A stretch of DNA of 6,690 nucleotides from Anaerolineaceae bacterium (lineage in GTDB: Bacteria > Chloroflexota > Anaerolineae > JAAYZQ01): NCBI GenBank assembly GCA_012514775.1, contig JAAYZQ010000624.1, positions 1 to 6,690 of the forward strand. The letters are read 5' to 3'. Position 1 is the first letter of the stretch; every line of letters begins with the position of its first letter. Under the pieces are notes generated by a model. That model had not been told where the DNA came from. It ran no database searches and saw only the letters and a list, made by a program, of their open reading frames with translations. Below, in pieces: positions 5,944-6,690 of the stretch. Both the position numbers and the translations under genes were made by a program.

Positions 5944-6690
5944 GTGGCTCAGAGGAGAACCTATTTTTCGACACGTGACCTGTTGATGATGGCCGCCCTG
6001 GCAGCCCTGGGCGGCGTGGTGAGCACCTACGTCAATGCCGTGGGCGACTTTTTTCAGTCGATCCTCGGCTTTGCCGGCACCAGCCAGTGGGCCGCCGGCT
6101 TGCACGTCCTGTGGCTTACGCTGGCTGTCGGCCTCACCGGCAAGCAGGGAGCCGGCACCATCACCGGATTGCTGAAAGGTGGGGTCGAGCTGCTGACGGG
6201 CAACACCCACGGCCTGTTGGTGGTCCTCGTGGACCTGGTCGCCGGGTTGCTCGTGGACCTCGGGTTTCTTCCCTTCAGGAACAAGGACTCCCTGGGGGCA
6301 TATGGGCTCGCCGGCTTTATCGCGGCGGCTTCGAACGTCTTTGTCTTCCAGCTCTTTGCCTCGCTGCCCGCCGACGTCCTGGCCTACGGCGCGCTCCTCA
6401 TCGTGGGCGCGATAGCCGGCCTGTCGGGCCTGCTCTTTGGCGGGCTCGTGAGCCGGGGGCTGGTCAACGCCCTGCGCCGGGCCGGGGTGGTCAAGGATCG
6501 GGCCCCGGCTCCGGTGGGCCGGCGGATCTATCCTCTCTTTCTCGGCATCGGTGCCCTGCTGGCCGTGTTCCTGTTCGTCTTCTTGCGGGGCGCGCTTCGC
6601 GGCCCGGCCACGGTCCACATCGGCGGCGCGGTCGAGGCGCCCTTCGATTATCCCCTGGAGCACGACGACGTCGAGAGCGTGACGCGCGAA
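5944..6690 (+). CDS. ECF-type transporter S component fused to a possible molybdopterin oxidoreductase-fold domain (3' part outside window)
   Basis: 249 residues are seen and the gene runs off the window. Residues about 11-175 form five or six hydrophobic segments. Between them KQGAGTITGLLKGGVELLTG (67-86) and VDLVAGLLVDLG (96-107) resemble vitamin-binding S components of energy-coupling-factor transporters, closest in style to the YkoE (thiamin-precursor) group. After a basic linker (ALRRAGVVKDRAPAPVGRR) comes one more membrane helix (196-214). An extracytoplasmic stretch then begins with TVHIGGAVEAPFDYPLEHDD (223-242). The pattern 'V-I-G-x-V-E-x-P-x-x-Y-x-L' is how sulfite-oxidase-fold molybdopterin domains commonly begin; this is suggestive only. 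The start is GTG 5944 with GGAGG (5934-5938) five bases upstream; GTG 5911 is in frame but lies against the terminator. The Moco-type riboswitch upstream supports a link to molybdenum cofactor rather than thiamin. ECF energising subunits, if any, would lie downstream. Confidence 0.75.
   Translation, partial: MAQRRTYFSTRDLLMMAALAALGGVVSTYVNAVGDFFQSILGFAGTSQWAAGLHVLWLTLAVGLTGKQGAGTITGLLKGGVELLTGNTHGLLVVLVDLVAGLLVDLGFLPFRNKDSLGAYGLAGFIAAASNVFVFQLFASLPADVLAYGALLIVGAIAGLSGLLFGGLVSRGLVNALRRAGVVKDRAPAPVGRRIYPLFLGIGALLAVFLFVFLRGALRGPATVHIGGAVEAPFDYPLEHDDVESVTRE

Noticed and set aside
5919..5978. ATG at 5919 as the start of the gene or as a short upstream frame
   Set aside because: It is out of frame with the membrane protein, ends after 19 residues, and lacks a ribosome-binding site. 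GTG 5944 has GGAGG at good spacing.
5917..6663. 248-codon minus-strand open frame opposite the ECF gene
   Set aside because: Same antisense signature as above, and it opposes a gene with promoter, riboswitch, ribosome-binding site and recognisable membrane segments.

Overview
The window is GC-rich by eye. It holds six protein genes plus a well-defined riboswitch leader. The minus-strand half is the classic bacterial protein-quality-control block tig-clpP-clpX, transcribed in that order. Upstream of it on the same strand is a GNAT-type acetyltransferase gene. The plus-strand half carries an MFS transporter of the SLC45/GPH sugar-transporter type. It ends with the first 249 codons of a membrane protein that looks like the S component of an ECF-type vitamin transporter running into a second, extracytoplasmic domain. 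The protein styles suggest a Chloroflexota-like bacterium, possibly from a metagenome. That assignment is inference; nothing here proves the taxon.

Layout: 1-715 clpX (minus, cut by the window edge); 726-1364 clpP (minus); 1444-2916 tig with an acidic repeat tail (minus); 3043-3918 acetyltransferase (minus); 3919-4248 a divergent promoter region; 4249-5574 MFS transporter (plus); 5575-5943 promoter, riboswitch, spacer hairpin and intrinsic terminator; 5944-6690 ECF-type S component (plus, cut by the window edge). Four strong sigma-70-type promoters are visible, each with a TTGAC(A/C/T) -35 box, exactly 17 bp of spacer and a good -10 box.

The most interesting part is the right end. The 5689-5802 leader has the architecture I associate with the molybdenum-cofactor (Moco) RNA motif: an 8-bp closing stem, conserved-looking CTCCGAG, GTGCCTCCC and GAAAGGAGATG blocks, a GAAA tetraloop, and an almost perfect 11-nt tetraloop receptor. 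It is followed by a textbook terminator, so control by transcription termination is likely. The regulated gene encodes an ECF-type S component whose C-terminus begins what resembles a molybdopterin oxidoreductase (sulfite-oxidase-fold) domain. A Moco riboswitch, an ECF membrane module and a possible Moco enzyme domain in one gene is a coherent and, to my knowledge, poorly described combination. It may be a membrane-anchored Moco-dependent redox enzyme or a transporter linked to Moco/pterin status.

The left half works as a unit. Trigger factor folds nascent chains at the ribosome, while ClpX unfolds substrates and feeds them to the ClpP protease. The acetyltransferase and the MFS carrier are divergently transcribed from a shared 330-bp region and have no evident functional link to the chaperone block.
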